Positions 6,579 through 12,241 are shown, counted from the stretch's first letter. The stretch is 12,241 bases of DNA from Prevotellaceae bacterium (GCA_031287815.1 JAITSM010000118.1:1-12241), one strand, 5' to 3'. Numbers and translations: made by a program. The notes: generated by a model from the sequence alone, not told the origin.

Positions 6579-6741
6579 ATTCCACTAAAAAACCAAGAGT
6601 GGAATGGGCATTGTATTATTGTTAATCGAGGTTCTGGAAACCCACCTAGCTAATAAGTACAACGACCCACATCCACTCTTGGTGCAGTCGCTTTGGCTTA
6701 TTATTCACGCTAGGTAGAAATTTTCCAGATTTCGATTAACA
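6579..6741 (-). ncRNA. Structured leader RNA with competing helices (candidate riboregulator)
   Basis: A long hairpin spans 6620-6741: TGTTAATCGA (6620-6629) with TCGATTAACA (6732-6741); TCTGGAAA (6633-6640) with TTTCCAGA (6722-6729); ACCTAGC (6644-6650) with GCTAGGT (6709-6715); TAATAAG (6651-6657) with CTTATTA (6697-6703). Its apical loop holds TCCACTCTTGGT (6672-6683), perfectly complementary to ACCAAGAGTGGA (6592-6603) outside the hairpin. Part of that outside segment (6598-6605) can instead pair with ATTCCACT (6579-6586). On the minus-strand RNA the 12-bp pairing is followed directly by UUUUUU, like a terminator, while the local 8-bp hairpin would break it. It lies between a promoter (6815-6845) and the lipoprotein gene. 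No known riboswitch class was recognised. The rest of 6402-6578 holds no further element I can support. Confidence 0.6.
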
Positions 6742-6814
6742 CACGGAATAAAAGTTAAAGCGATATATATTTTATATCCTTTTCAAAATGTCAAGGAGCA
6801 AGTAATAACCGCTG

Positions 6815-6845
6815 CAAATATAAAACAATATTTTTTAATTGCAAC
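6815..6845 (-). promoter_or_regulatory. Promoter for the structured leader and lipoprotein operon
   Basis: TATATTTG (minus strand, 6822 to 6815) fits TAnnTTTG, and GTTG lies 19 nt upstream, the spacing expected for the -33 element. A start near 6810 would give an untranslated leader of about 410 nt before the ATG at 6401. Confidence 0.55.
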
Positions 6846-6871
6846 TATTTTTGAAAAAAAATTTACCCCCC

Positions 6872-6982
6872 GAGTTAAGAACTAAAAGTTGGCTGGCGCT
6901 TTTTTAATGGAGAATTGAAAATGGAGAATGTCTTTTGAGGCGTAAGCTAATTCATAATTCATACCTCATAATTCATAATTCC
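6872..6982. repeat. Heptad tract D with three unit types
   Basis: GAGTTAA and GAACTAA (6872-6885) lead to TTGGCTGGCGC (6889-6899). Then come ATGGAGA, ATTGAAA, ATGGAGA (6907-6927), and finally ATTCATA, ATTCATA, CCTCATA, ATTCATA (6950-6977) in perfect 7-nt register. It ends just before the stop codon of the transglycosylase gene. Confidence 0.75.
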
Positions 6983-6983
6983 A

Positions 6984-7889
6984 CTACCTGCTGCCTTTTT
7001 TTGGGATTTTTACTATATAGGTTTTCTTCGCGGTGTTTGTGAGGCGTTCGTCGCGCAGCCAGGGATTAAAATATTTGAAGATTTTGTAATTTGTCCCATA
7101 GCTGTCGGCAAAGTCCGCCCAGCTGTCCACCGCGCCGGTAATTTCCTTTTCGCTCCACTGTAGCGGCATGTATACATCTTCGTCGCGCAAATTAAACCCG
7201 TAATGCGCCGGGCGGCTCATCACCAGCTTGAAGCCCACCGCGCGGAATACGTAACGGCTCGTTTCTTCGGGCAGCAACAGGTTGTAATAATCGCGCTGTT
7301 TCTGCCGGGCAATCTGTTTGTCGAGGTTGGTATTTCCTACGTTATACGAAGCTGCCGCCATCGTCCACGAGCCGTATTTGCCATAAGCCTTTTTCAGGTA
7401 AGCGCAGGCGGCGCGCGTGGCTTTTTCGATATGGTAACGTTCGTCGATTTCCGCCGTTATTTCCAGGCCGTATTCTTTGGCCGTGCCTTCCAGGAACTGC
7501 CAAAATCCCGTCGCTTTCGACGGCGATACTAATTGTTGCAAATTGCTTTCGGCGACGCACAAATATTTGAAATCATCCGGCACGCCTTCTTCTTCCAAAA
7601 TCGGCTCTATGATTGGGAAAAACCGGTGGGACAGTTGTAGCGTATACAGCATGCTGGCGTGCCAGTAATTGATAATCGTCAGTTCGCGCAACAGGGCTTC
7701 CCGCACGTCGAAATATTGCAGCGGAAGCGGCTCGCCGGCAAAATCAACCTCCTCCGGCAACGACGGATGTTCGATGTTTTGATGAAACAAAACGGGCGGC
7801 GGTTCCGTGTCAGAGATGCCGGAGGTGGCAAGGGTCGCCGCCAACAGGCCGGCCGCCGGAACGGCAAACCAAAAAATCTTTTTCCACAT
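6984..7889 (-). CDS. Lytic transglycosylase, SLT/GH23 domain (MltD-like)
   Basis: Cleaves peptidoglycan between MurNAc and GlcNAc with formation of 1,6-anhydroMurNAc, in the periplasm. I choose the ATG at 7887-7889, which opens the signal peptide MWKKIFWFAVPAAGLLAATL. An upstream in-frame TTG is part of the promoter element and cannot be the start. The SLT domain covers about residues 95-235: the catalytic Glu is in CVAESNLQQ (E114), followed by SPSKATGFWQF (122-132), and AAASYNVGN is the conserved Tyr-containing motif further on. The 301-aa length is usual for short Bacteroidota members. No LysM repeat is visible after the domain. It is divergent from the gene at 7967, with back-to-back promoters. 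Confidence 0.88.
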   Translation of the reverse strand: MWKKIFWFAVPAAGLLAATLATSGISDTEPPPVLFHQNIEHPSLPEEVDFAGEPLPLQYFDVREALLRELTIINYWHASMLYTLQLSHRFFPIIEPILEEEGVPDDFKYLCVAESNLQQLVSPSKATGFWQFLEGTAKEYGLEITAEIDERYHIEKATRAACAYLKKAYGKYGSWTMAAASYNVGNTNLDKQIARQKQRDYYNLLLPEETSRYVFRAVGFKLVMSRPAHYGFNLRDEDVYMPLQWSEKEITGAVDSWADFADSYGTNYKIFKYFNPWLRDERLTNTAKKTYIVKIPKKGSR

Positions 7890-7919
7890 AATTGTTACTG
7901 TTTCTTTTTGAATGGTTGG

Positions 7920-7927
7920 CAAAGATA
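7920..7927 (-). promoter_or_regulatory. Promoter of the transglycosylase gene (TATCTTTG)
   Basis: TATCTTTG matches TAnnTTTG and lies about 30 nt before the chosen ATG. Only 14 nt separate it from the oppositely directed element at 7942-7949, so the two -33 regions overlap. Confidence 0.6.
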
Positions 7928-7941
7928 GTGGAAATTTTTCA

Positions 7942-7949
7942 TACTTTTG
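7942..7949 (+). promoter_or_regulatory. Promoter of the acyl-protein synthetase-like gene (TACTTTTG)
   Basis: TACTTTTG fits TAnnTTTG. The predicted start site leaves a leader of only about 12 nt before the TTG at 7967. No TTTG stands at the -33 position. Confidence 0.5.
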
Positions 7950-7966
7950 CAGTAAAAATTAAAAAA

Positions 7967-8950
7967 TTGCAACATCTTAACCATATCTTTTCCATAAAAA
8001 CCGCCGCTGATTTTGAACAGGCCTGTATGGCTGTGTTCCGTTACCAGGCGGCGCATTGCAGCGTGTATAAAAAGTATATCGCGCTGTTGGGAATAACGCC
8101 TTCGCTGGTCAACCGCGTGGAGGATATTCCCTTTTTACCCATTGCTTTTTTTAAAACGCATACCGTGATGAGCGGCGAACATACGCCACAAATTGTTTTC
8201 ACCAGCAGCGGCACTACCGGCGCGCAGCCCTCGCGGCATTTTGTGGCGGACGCCGAATGGTATGAAAAAAGTTTTACGGAAGGTTTTTCATTATTTTATG
8301 GACCGGCGGCGGACTATGTTATGTTGGCGCTGCTTCCTTCTTACCTTGAACGGCAAGGCTCTTCGCTGGTGTATATGGTAGAAAATTTAATGAAGCAAAG
8401 CGCGCAGCCGGATAACGGTTTTTATTTACATAATTTTTCGGAACTGCACCGTCACCTGCAACGCTTGAAACAGCAAGGGAAGAAAACGCTGTTAATCGGC
8501 GTGAGTTATGCGCTGCTCGATTTTGCGGAAAAATATCCGCTGCATTTTTCGGAATTGACCGTCATGGAAACCGGCGGCATGAAAGGGCAACGGAAGGAAT
8601 TGCCGAAACAGGAGCTGCACCGTATTTTATGCAAAGGATTCGGTGCAGCCACCATTCATTCGGAGTACGGCATGACGGAACTGTTGTCGCAGGCTTATTC
8701 CAAAGGCAGCGGCATTTTCTATCCGCCGCCATGGATGCGCATTTGCATCCGCGACCAGCGCGACCCCTTTGCCAGCGTTCCCGACGGAACAACCGGCGGC
8801 GTGAATATTATTGACCTGGCGAATGTGCATTCCTGCGCTTTCATCGAAACGGAGGACTTGGGAAAACGCTATCCCGGCGGCAGTTTCGAAATCGCCGGGC
8901 GCTTTGCGCAGGCCGACCTGCGCGGCTGCAATTTGATGTATGATGATTAG
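7967..8950 (+). CDS. Acyl-protein synthetase (LuxE)-like adenylate-forming enzyme
   Basis: Member of the ANL-like family of LuxE acyl-protein synthetases, which adenylate a carboxylic acid with ATP and transfer the acyl group; here the substrate is unknown. The phosphate-binding motif SSGTTG is at residues 80-85, followed by AQPSRH. An HSEYGMTELLSQAY motif, the adenylate-binding A5-type segment, is at about 228-241, and IETEDLGKRYPGGSFEIAGR, with the conserved Asp and Arg, is near the end. No ATG stands near the expected N-terminus. I choose the TTG at 7967-7969, just after the promoter, giving 327 aa starting MQHLNHIFSI, the usual length. Upstream in-frame codons lie over the promoter. In Bacteroidales, relatives are usually annotated as acyltransferase or as LuxE-like. 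The stop TAG abuts heptad tract E. Confidence 0.82.
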   Translation: MQHLNHIFSIKTAADFEQACMAVFRYQAAHCSVYKKYIALLGITPSLVNRVEDIPFLPIAFFKTHTVMSGEHTPQIVFTSSGTTGAQPSRHFVADAEWYEKSFTEGFSLFYGPAADYVMLALLPSYLERQGSSLVYMVENLMKQSAQPDNGFYLHNFSELHRHLQRLKQQGKKTLLIGVSYALLDFAEKYPLHFSELTVMETGGMKGQRKELPKQELHRILCKGFGAATIHSEYGMTELLSQAYSKGSGIFYPPPWMRICIRDQRDPFASVPDGTTGGVNIIDLANVHSCAFIETEDLGKRYPGGSFEIAGRFAQADLRGCNLMYDD

Positions 8951-9023
8951 TCGTGAGTCGTAAGTCGTGAGTTGGCTGGCGCCGGGTGCTGGCGCAAGCC
9001 CGCCCTTCACTCTTCACCCTTCA
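8949..9023. repeat. Composite heptad-repeat tract E
   Basis: Three units (TCGTGAG, TCGTAAG, TCGTGAG) begin within one base of the preceding stop codon. The core TTGGCTGGCGCCGG (8972-8985) follows, then three units at 9003-9023 (CCCTTCA, CTCTTCA, CCCTTCA). The core can fold as a hairpin at 8974-9000 (GGCT-GCGCC stem, 7-nt loop, one mismatch). It fills the gap between two convergent genes and mirrors tract A in order and content. Confidence 0.75.
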
Positions 9024-9031
9024 CCTTCCAA

Positions 9032-10468
9032 TTACCCCACGCTTCCTTCCAGCGATACCTGCAATAGTTTCTGCGCTTCTACGGCAAACTCCATCGGCAG
9101 TTGGTTGATGACTTCGCGGGCGTAGCCGTTTACGATAAGCCCGATGGCGTCTTCGGTGGAGATGCCGCGCTGGTTGCAGTAGAAAAGCTGGTCTTCGCCG
9201 ATGCGCGAAGTAGTGGCTTCGTGTTCGACAATCGCCGTTTCATTTTCATTTTCGATATGGGGAAAAGTATGCGCGCCGCACTCGCTGCCCAATAGCAGGC
9301 TGTCGCATTGCGAGTAGTTGCGGGCGTTTTCGGCGTTCGGCGAAAACCGCACCAGCCCCCGGTACGAATTCTGGCTTTTGCCTGCCGAGATGCCCTTGCT
9401 CACAATCCGGCTGCGGGTGTCTTTTCCGAGATGGATCATTTTTGTGCCGGTGTCGGCTTGCTGGTAGTTATTGGTTACGGCCACCGAATAAAATTCCGAA
9501 TAGGAGTGATTGCCTTTCAAAATCGTACTCGGATATTTCCACGTAATGGCCGAGCCGGTTTCCACCTGTGTCCAGAACAGCCGGCTGTGGTCGCCTTTGC
9601 AGATGCCGCGTTTGGTAACAAAATTATAAATGCCGCCCCGCCCCTGTTTGTCGCCCGGATACCAGTTTTGCACGGTCGAATATTTTACTTCGGCGTCCTG
9701 CATCACCACGATTTCCACTACCGCCGCATGCAGCTGGCTTTCGTCGCGCCGGGGGGCGGTACAGCCTTCGAGGTAACTCACCCGGCTGCCTTCGTCGGCA
9801 ACGATGAGTGTGCGCTCGAACTGCCCGGTGCCTTTGGCGTTGATGCGAAAGTAACTCGACAATTCCATCGGGCAATGCGTGTTTTTCGGAATATAACAAA
9901 ATGAGCCGTCGCTGAACACCGCGCTGTTCAATGCCGCGAAGAAGTTATCGCCCACCGGCACCACCGACGACAGGTATTTTTTCACCAGGTCTGGATAGTC
10001 GCGCACGGCCTCGCTGAAGGAACAGAAGATAATTCCTTTTTCCGCCAGCGACTCGCGGAAAGTAGTTTTCACCGACACGCTGTCGAACACCGCATCCACC
10101 GCCACGCCGGCGAGGATATTCCGTTCATGCAAAGGAATGCCCAGTTTGTCGAAGGCCGCCTGCAATTCGGGGTCGATGTCTGTGGTGGCGGCTTTGGGTT
10201 TCGGCGCGGCGTAGTAAATGATATCCTGGAAATCAATCGGCGGAATTTGCAGATGCGCCCACGCCGGCATGGCCATGGTCGCCCATTTCCGGAAGGCTTT
10301 CAGGCGAAATTCCAGCAACCATTCCGGCTCGTTTTTCTTCGCAGAAATCAGCCGGACGGTTTCTTCGCTCAGCCCTTTCGGAATAAATTCCTGCGCCACG
10401 TTGGTCTCAAATCCTTGCCGGTACTCCGAAGTAAGAAGTTGTTTTATTTCTTTATTCTTGTTGCCCAT
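9032..10468 (-). CDS. sufB: Fe-S cluster assembly scaffold protein SufB
   Basis: SufB, with SufC and SufD, builds [Fe-S] clusters from sulfide delivered by SufS in the cytosol. The 478-aa protein matches the family over its whole length. The N-terminal region (GLSEETVRLISAKKNEPEWL) is followed by the SufBD beta-helix. The C-terminal stretch QCDSLLLGSECGAHTFPHIE, then HEATTSRIGEDQLFYCNQRG and EFAVEAQKLLQVSLEGSVG, is highly characteristic. I choose the ATG at 10466-10468. An in-frame TTG nine bases upstream is part of the promoter element at 10475-10482. In Bacteroidales sufB normally heads sufBCDS, but here sufC, sufD and sufS are absent and a convergent gene follows, so sufB stands alone. The mRNA would be nearly leaderless. 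The 42-bp array lies upstream. Confidence 0.95.
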   Translation of the reverse strand: MGNKNKEIKQLLTSEYRQGFETNVAQEFIPKGLSEETVRLISAKKNEPEWLLEFRLKAFRKWATMAMPAWAHLQIPPIDFQDIIYYAAPKPKAATTDIDPELQAAFDKLGIPLHERNILAGVAVDAVFDSVSVKTTFRESLAEKGIIFCSFSEAVRDYPDLVKKYLSSVVPVGDNFFAALNSAVFSDGSFCYIPKNTHCPMELSSYFRINAKGTGQFERTLIVADEGSRVSYLEGCTAPRRDESQLHAAVVEIVVMQDAEVKYSTVQNWYPGDKQGRGGIYNFVTKRGICKGDHSRLFWTQVETGSAITWKYPSTILKGNHSYSEFYSVAVTNNYQQADTGTKMIHLGKDTRSRIVSKGISAGKSQNSYRGLVRFSPNAENARNYSQCDSLLLGSECGAHTFPHIENENETAIVEHEATTSRIGEDQLFYCNQRGISTEDAIGLIVNGYAREVINQLPMEFAVEAQKLLQVSLEGSVG

Positions 10469-10474
10469 AGGGTG

Positions 10475-10482
10475 CAAAGATA
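10475..10482 (-). promoter_or_regulatory. Promoter of sufB (TATCTTTG), 6 nt from the start codon
   Basis: TATCTTTG on the minus strand matches TAnnTTTG and is only 6 nt from the ATG at 10468. With the usual start distance the transcript would begin within a few bases of the start codon. Confidence 0.5.
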
Positions 10483-10491
10483 AGAAAAGAT

Positions 10492-10547
10492 TTACGGATT
10501 ATGGATTGGGTAAAAAATATCAAATAATAAATGAACAATGAATAATG
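10492..10547. repeat. Heptad tract F, in the sufB upstream region
   Basis: TTACGGA and TTATGGA (10492-10505), then ATGAACA and ATGAATA (10531-10544), with ATG after. It lies between the sufB promoter and the 42-bp array. It carries no core motif. Confidence 0.5.
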
Positions 10548-10591
10548 TCTATTGCCGCAAGCGGCAAGTCGATTTTACCCCTTCGGGAAGG

Positions 10592-11040
10592 TTTTCAAGT
10601 CTACTGCAAACCGATTGCAGCCCTGCAGGACGGTTTTCAAGTCTACTGCAAATCGATTGCAGCCCTGCGGGACGGTTTTCAAGTCTACTGCAAACCGTTT
10701 GCACCCCTGCAAGGCGGTTTTCAAGTCTACTGCAAACCATTTGCAGCCCTGCAAGGCGGTTTTCAAGTCTACTGCAAACCGTTTGCAGCCCTGCAAGGCG
10801 GTTTTCAAGTCTACTGCAAACCGATTGCACCCCTGCAAGGCGGTTTTCAAGTCTACTGCAAACCGATTGCACCCCTGCTAGGCGGTTTTCAAGTCTACTG
10901 CAAATCGATTGCACCCCTGCAAGGCGGTTTTCAAGTCTACTGCAAACCGTTTGCTCCCCTGCTAGGCGGTTTTCAAGTCTACTGCAAATCATTTGCACCC
11001 CTGCAAGGCAGTTTTCAAGTCTACTGCAAGTGCAGGTAAC
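10592..11040. repeat. Tandem array of ten 42-bp repeats plus a partial copy
   Basis: Ten full units start every 42 bp at 10592, 10634, 10676, 10718, 10760, 10802, 10844, 10886, 10928 and 10970, with a partial unit from 11012. A degenerate copy is visible at about 10548-10591. Each unit opens with an invariant block TTTTCAAGTCTACTGCAAA (19 nt). The rest (unit positions 20-41) varies at about nine sites. Every unit holds a TGCAA-N5-TTGCA palindrome. In units 3, 5 and 10 it extends to a perfect 7-bp arm, once by a paired change (C-G to T-A). Units are contiguous, so this is not CRISPR. Because 42 is divisible by three, long ORFs appear in five frames and are not evidence of a gene. It separates avd from sufB. 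Confidence 0.9.
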
Positions 11041-11061
11041 CTCAAATAATAACTGCAAAAA

Positions 11062-11412
11062 TCACCTTTCTACCTCTGCCATTACCGGCGGCAGCTGCGC
11101 AACAACCGTTTCATACGCCTGCGCCGGAAGGAACTTTAAATCGCAGCAGCATTGCAGCAACCCGCAGGCGACTTGAAGATGCTGCTGCGTGAGGGATATA
11201 AAATGCTGCCGTTTGTTGGCGCGTGCCGCCGCCGCATGCAACAACAGTTGCGTCACGCATCCCAACTCCCAGCGAATACGCCCGGCAAATAACTTCCGCC
11301 CTTGGCAGGTCATCTTTGGAATAAGTTCGTTACAATCGCCGACAAACATTACTACTGTTTTATACAGCGGCGTCTGCGTAAAATCGGTGGAATAAACTAA
11401 TTCGTATTTCAT
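11062..11412 (-). CDS. avd: Avd-like accessory protein of a diversity-generating retroelement
   Basis: 116 aa, almost all predicted helix, fitting the four-helix bundle of Avd (accessory variability determinant). Avd forms a pentamer that binds the DGR reverse transcriptase and template RNA. Features resembling the family are: a first helix starting PLYKTVVMFVGDCNELIPK (residues 15-33), where Avd proteins have a similar Tyr-start helix ending in a Phe/Ile-Pro-Arg/Lys turn; a basic second helix (GRKLFAGRIRWELG); and a Gln/Leu-rich third helix ending CCDLKFLPAQAYET, close to the usual DLK-[FY][IL]-x-x-x-Q-Y block. It lies 106 nt after the stop of a DGR-like target, the usual target-avd order. 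No reverse transcriptase follows. The 23S rRNA intervening-sequence protein family has the same fold and is the main alternative. The ATG at 11410-11412 is the first good start. Confidence 0.5.
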   Translation of the reverse strand: MKYELVYSTDFTQTPLYKTVVMFVGDCNELIPKMTCQGRKLFAGRIRWELGCVTQLLLHAAAARANKRQHFISLTQQHLQVACGLLQCCCDLKFLPAQAYETVVAQLPPVMAEVER

Positions 11413-11518
11413 GAGAATGGTTTTTAAAAGGTGGAGGGGGAAGCCCTAATGAGGGAAAGCTATGCAACAGCTCAAAACAGTTTTTTGCTTCGTTCGGATA
11501 AAATTATGTTAGTTATAT

Positions 11519-11720
11519 TTACAGATAGCGTACACACCGTACAGAGGCGGCATTTGCACCTTGCCAGGCTAGCTGCCATCGGTCACAGGCATTGCCGGTG
11601 CTACTGTGGTAATCGGTGATCATCACGACGAGGGTCGTGGGATGGCTCAAGTAGCATTCATTCGTGTTTGCGTACGCAGTCGCATCATTCACGCTAGCCC
11701 TGCTAGCCCACCCGTATGTA
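11519..11720 (-). other. Candidate DGR variable region (approximate left limit of repeat)
   Basis: In the last 45 or so codons about twenty end in C (ACC, CTC, GTC, ATC, TAC, CAC, GGC and GCC among them), whereas the upstream part of the gene mostly ends in T or A. This is what adenine mutation of AAC codons in a template repeat would leave. The invariant end SVRCVR marks the 3' boundary. The 5' boundary is uncertain. No template copy is visible in the window. Confidence 0.45.
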
Positions 11721-12241
11721 TTTGTTATTGGCTTGCACGTGGCATTCAATGGACGTAGAGCACTTACAGCAGTGTTCGTATTGCCCATCTTAGGTATTAG
11801 TGTTGTGAAATCCGTTTCTTTAGGCAACAACCACTCAGGCGGACAAATACCTTGTACGTCACCACTGGTACCTGAAGTGCCTCCAGCATAAGAAGCGCAA
11901 ATTACCGAGTGTGTATACCACCTGCCACAATCATCTTTAGTGCAACCGCTATAGGCAGAACCTATCGTTTTACCATCATATCTTGCTATCTTTACATTTT
12001 GCGCTAACCACCATTTATCATCGGGCATTTTTACAATTCTATACAATTCATCATCTCTACTATCTTTTATCCACGCTTCCCAATTCCCTGCGCCGCTTTG
12101 ACGTTCCATGCAACGATGAGAGGCATCCATATACAAATCACTGCCGGTATAGAGACACCAAAGTCCGGGATAACCTGTGGCGTCGGTTATGGTTGCCGGC
12201 GTAAACGTTACGGCAGAAGTAGCAATAGTTGTACCGGGCAC
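11519..12241 (-). CDS. C-terminal part of a Fib_succ_major protein, probable DGR target (5' end off window)
   Basis: 241 in-frame codons run to TAA at 11519. The GTG at the window edge is internal, so the true start lies to the right. The visible part begins with an ITDATGYPGLWC linker, then a Fib_succ_major domain: ELYRIVKMPDDKWWLAQNVK, GRWYTH, and GICPPEWLLPKETDFTTLI, equivalent to the family's LCPxGWHxPSDxEWxxL block. It ends ASVRCVRYL, the family's usual SVRCVR terminus. This domain has the C-type-lectin-like fold used by many DGR target proteins. From about residue 175 on, the codons become rich in NNC and the protein is unlike the conserved family sequence, as expected for a variable region. 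It is probably secreted and displayed, but the signal peptide is outside the window. Confidence 0.72.
   Translation of the reverse strand: MPGTTIATSAVTFTPATITDATGYPGLWCLYTGSDLYMDASHRCMERQSGAGNWEAWIKDSRDDELYRIVKMPDDKWWLAQNVKIARYDGKTIGSAYSGCTKDDCGRWYTHSVICASYAGGTSGTSGDVQGICPPEWLLPKETDFTTLIPKMGNTNTAVSALRPLNATCKPITNTYGWASRASVNDATAYANTNECYLSHPTTLVVMITDYHSSTGNACDRWQLAWQGANAASVRCVRYL

Noticed and set aside
6620..6741. Integron attC site
   Set aside because: The outer arms read GTTAATC...GATTAAC, opposite to the AAC...GTT order of attC core sites. There is no integrase or cassette array.
6620..6741. Retron msr/msd or IS200/IS605 end
   Set aside because: The hairpin is large enough, but no reverse transcriptase or Y1 transposase lies in the window.
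9308..9904. 198-codon plus-strand ORF inside sufB
   Set aside because: It lies antisense to a highly conserved gene and reflects its codon bias.
10475..10477. Upstream TTG as start of sufB, and likewise the TTG at 7920-7922 for the transglycosylase
   Set aside because: Both TTG triplets are part of the TATCTTTG promoter element, and a good ATG follows that gives the normal N-terminus.
10592..11040. CRISPR array
   Set aside because: The units are directly contiguous and the variable part differs at only a few sites between copies. There are no unique spacers and no cas genes.
10592..11040. Tandem array as a set of DGR-mutagenised copies
   Set aside because: The variable sites include C/T and G/C changes on both strands, so they are not restricted to adenines of one strand, and the unit does not align with the variable region.
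10538..11176. Long ORFs with 14-aa repeats in five frames across the 42-bp array, including one reading from just after the avd stop
   Set aside because: The unit length is a multiple of three and has a stop triplet in only one frame, so open frames arise automatically. The changes between units are not biased toward silent sites in any frame.

Overview
The window looks like a chromosomal piece of a Bacteroidota (probably Bacteroidales) genome. The evidence is: several upstream regions carry the TAnnTTTG promoter element typical of this phylum; there are no Shine-Dalgarno-like sites; the succinate:quinone reductase cytochrome b is of the five-helix, four-histidine type; the acyl-protein synthetase-like and TsaB proteins have Bacteroidales-like sequences; and the secreted proteins belong to the Fibrobacter succinogenes major paralogous domain (Fib_succ_major) world. 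Apart from one gene (7967-8950, +), every convincing gene is on the minus strand.

Layout. 1-318: non-coding, with an inverted repeat around a minus-strand promoter, a bidirectional terminator and a heptad-repeat tract. 319-3675: a minus-strand operon reading outer-membrane TolC-like protein, periplasmic adaptor, tsaB, with no inner-membrane pump gene. 3676-4718: a lone cytochrome b subunit of succinate dehydrogenase/fumarate reductase with its own promoter and terminator. 4719-5393: non-coding, with heptad tracts and a run of inverted repeats. 5394-6401: a 57-aa lipoprotein followed by a secreted Cys-rich protein, preceded by a leader of about 410 nt (6402-6812) that can form a large hairpin and three competing pairings. 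6984-7889: a secreted lytic transglycosylase. 7967-8950: an acyl-protein synthetase (LuxE)-like enzyme, divergent from the transglycosylase. 9032-10468: sufB alone, without sufC or sufD. 10592-11040: an array of ten 42-bp tandem repeats. 11062-12241: a small four-helix-bundle protein resembling Avd of diversity-generating retroelements (DGRs), and the 3' part of a Fib_succ_major (C-type-lectin-like) protein whose last 45 or so codons look like a DGR variable region.

How parts may work together. The right end is best read as a DGR target plus avd, but no reverse transcriptase or template repeat is visible, so the retroelement is either incomplete, continues off the right edge, or is served in trans. 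The protein at 5394-6215 shares a TDATGxPG linker with the DGR target, which suggests two members of one secreted family on either side of the housekeeping genes. The intergenic regions are linked by composite heptanucleotide repeats (CCCTTCA, TCGTGAG, ATTCATA, TTTAAGG types) that often flank a TTGGCTGGCGCC core. The most unusual items are the long structured leader at 6579-6741, the helically phased 42-bp array, and the DGR-like pair.
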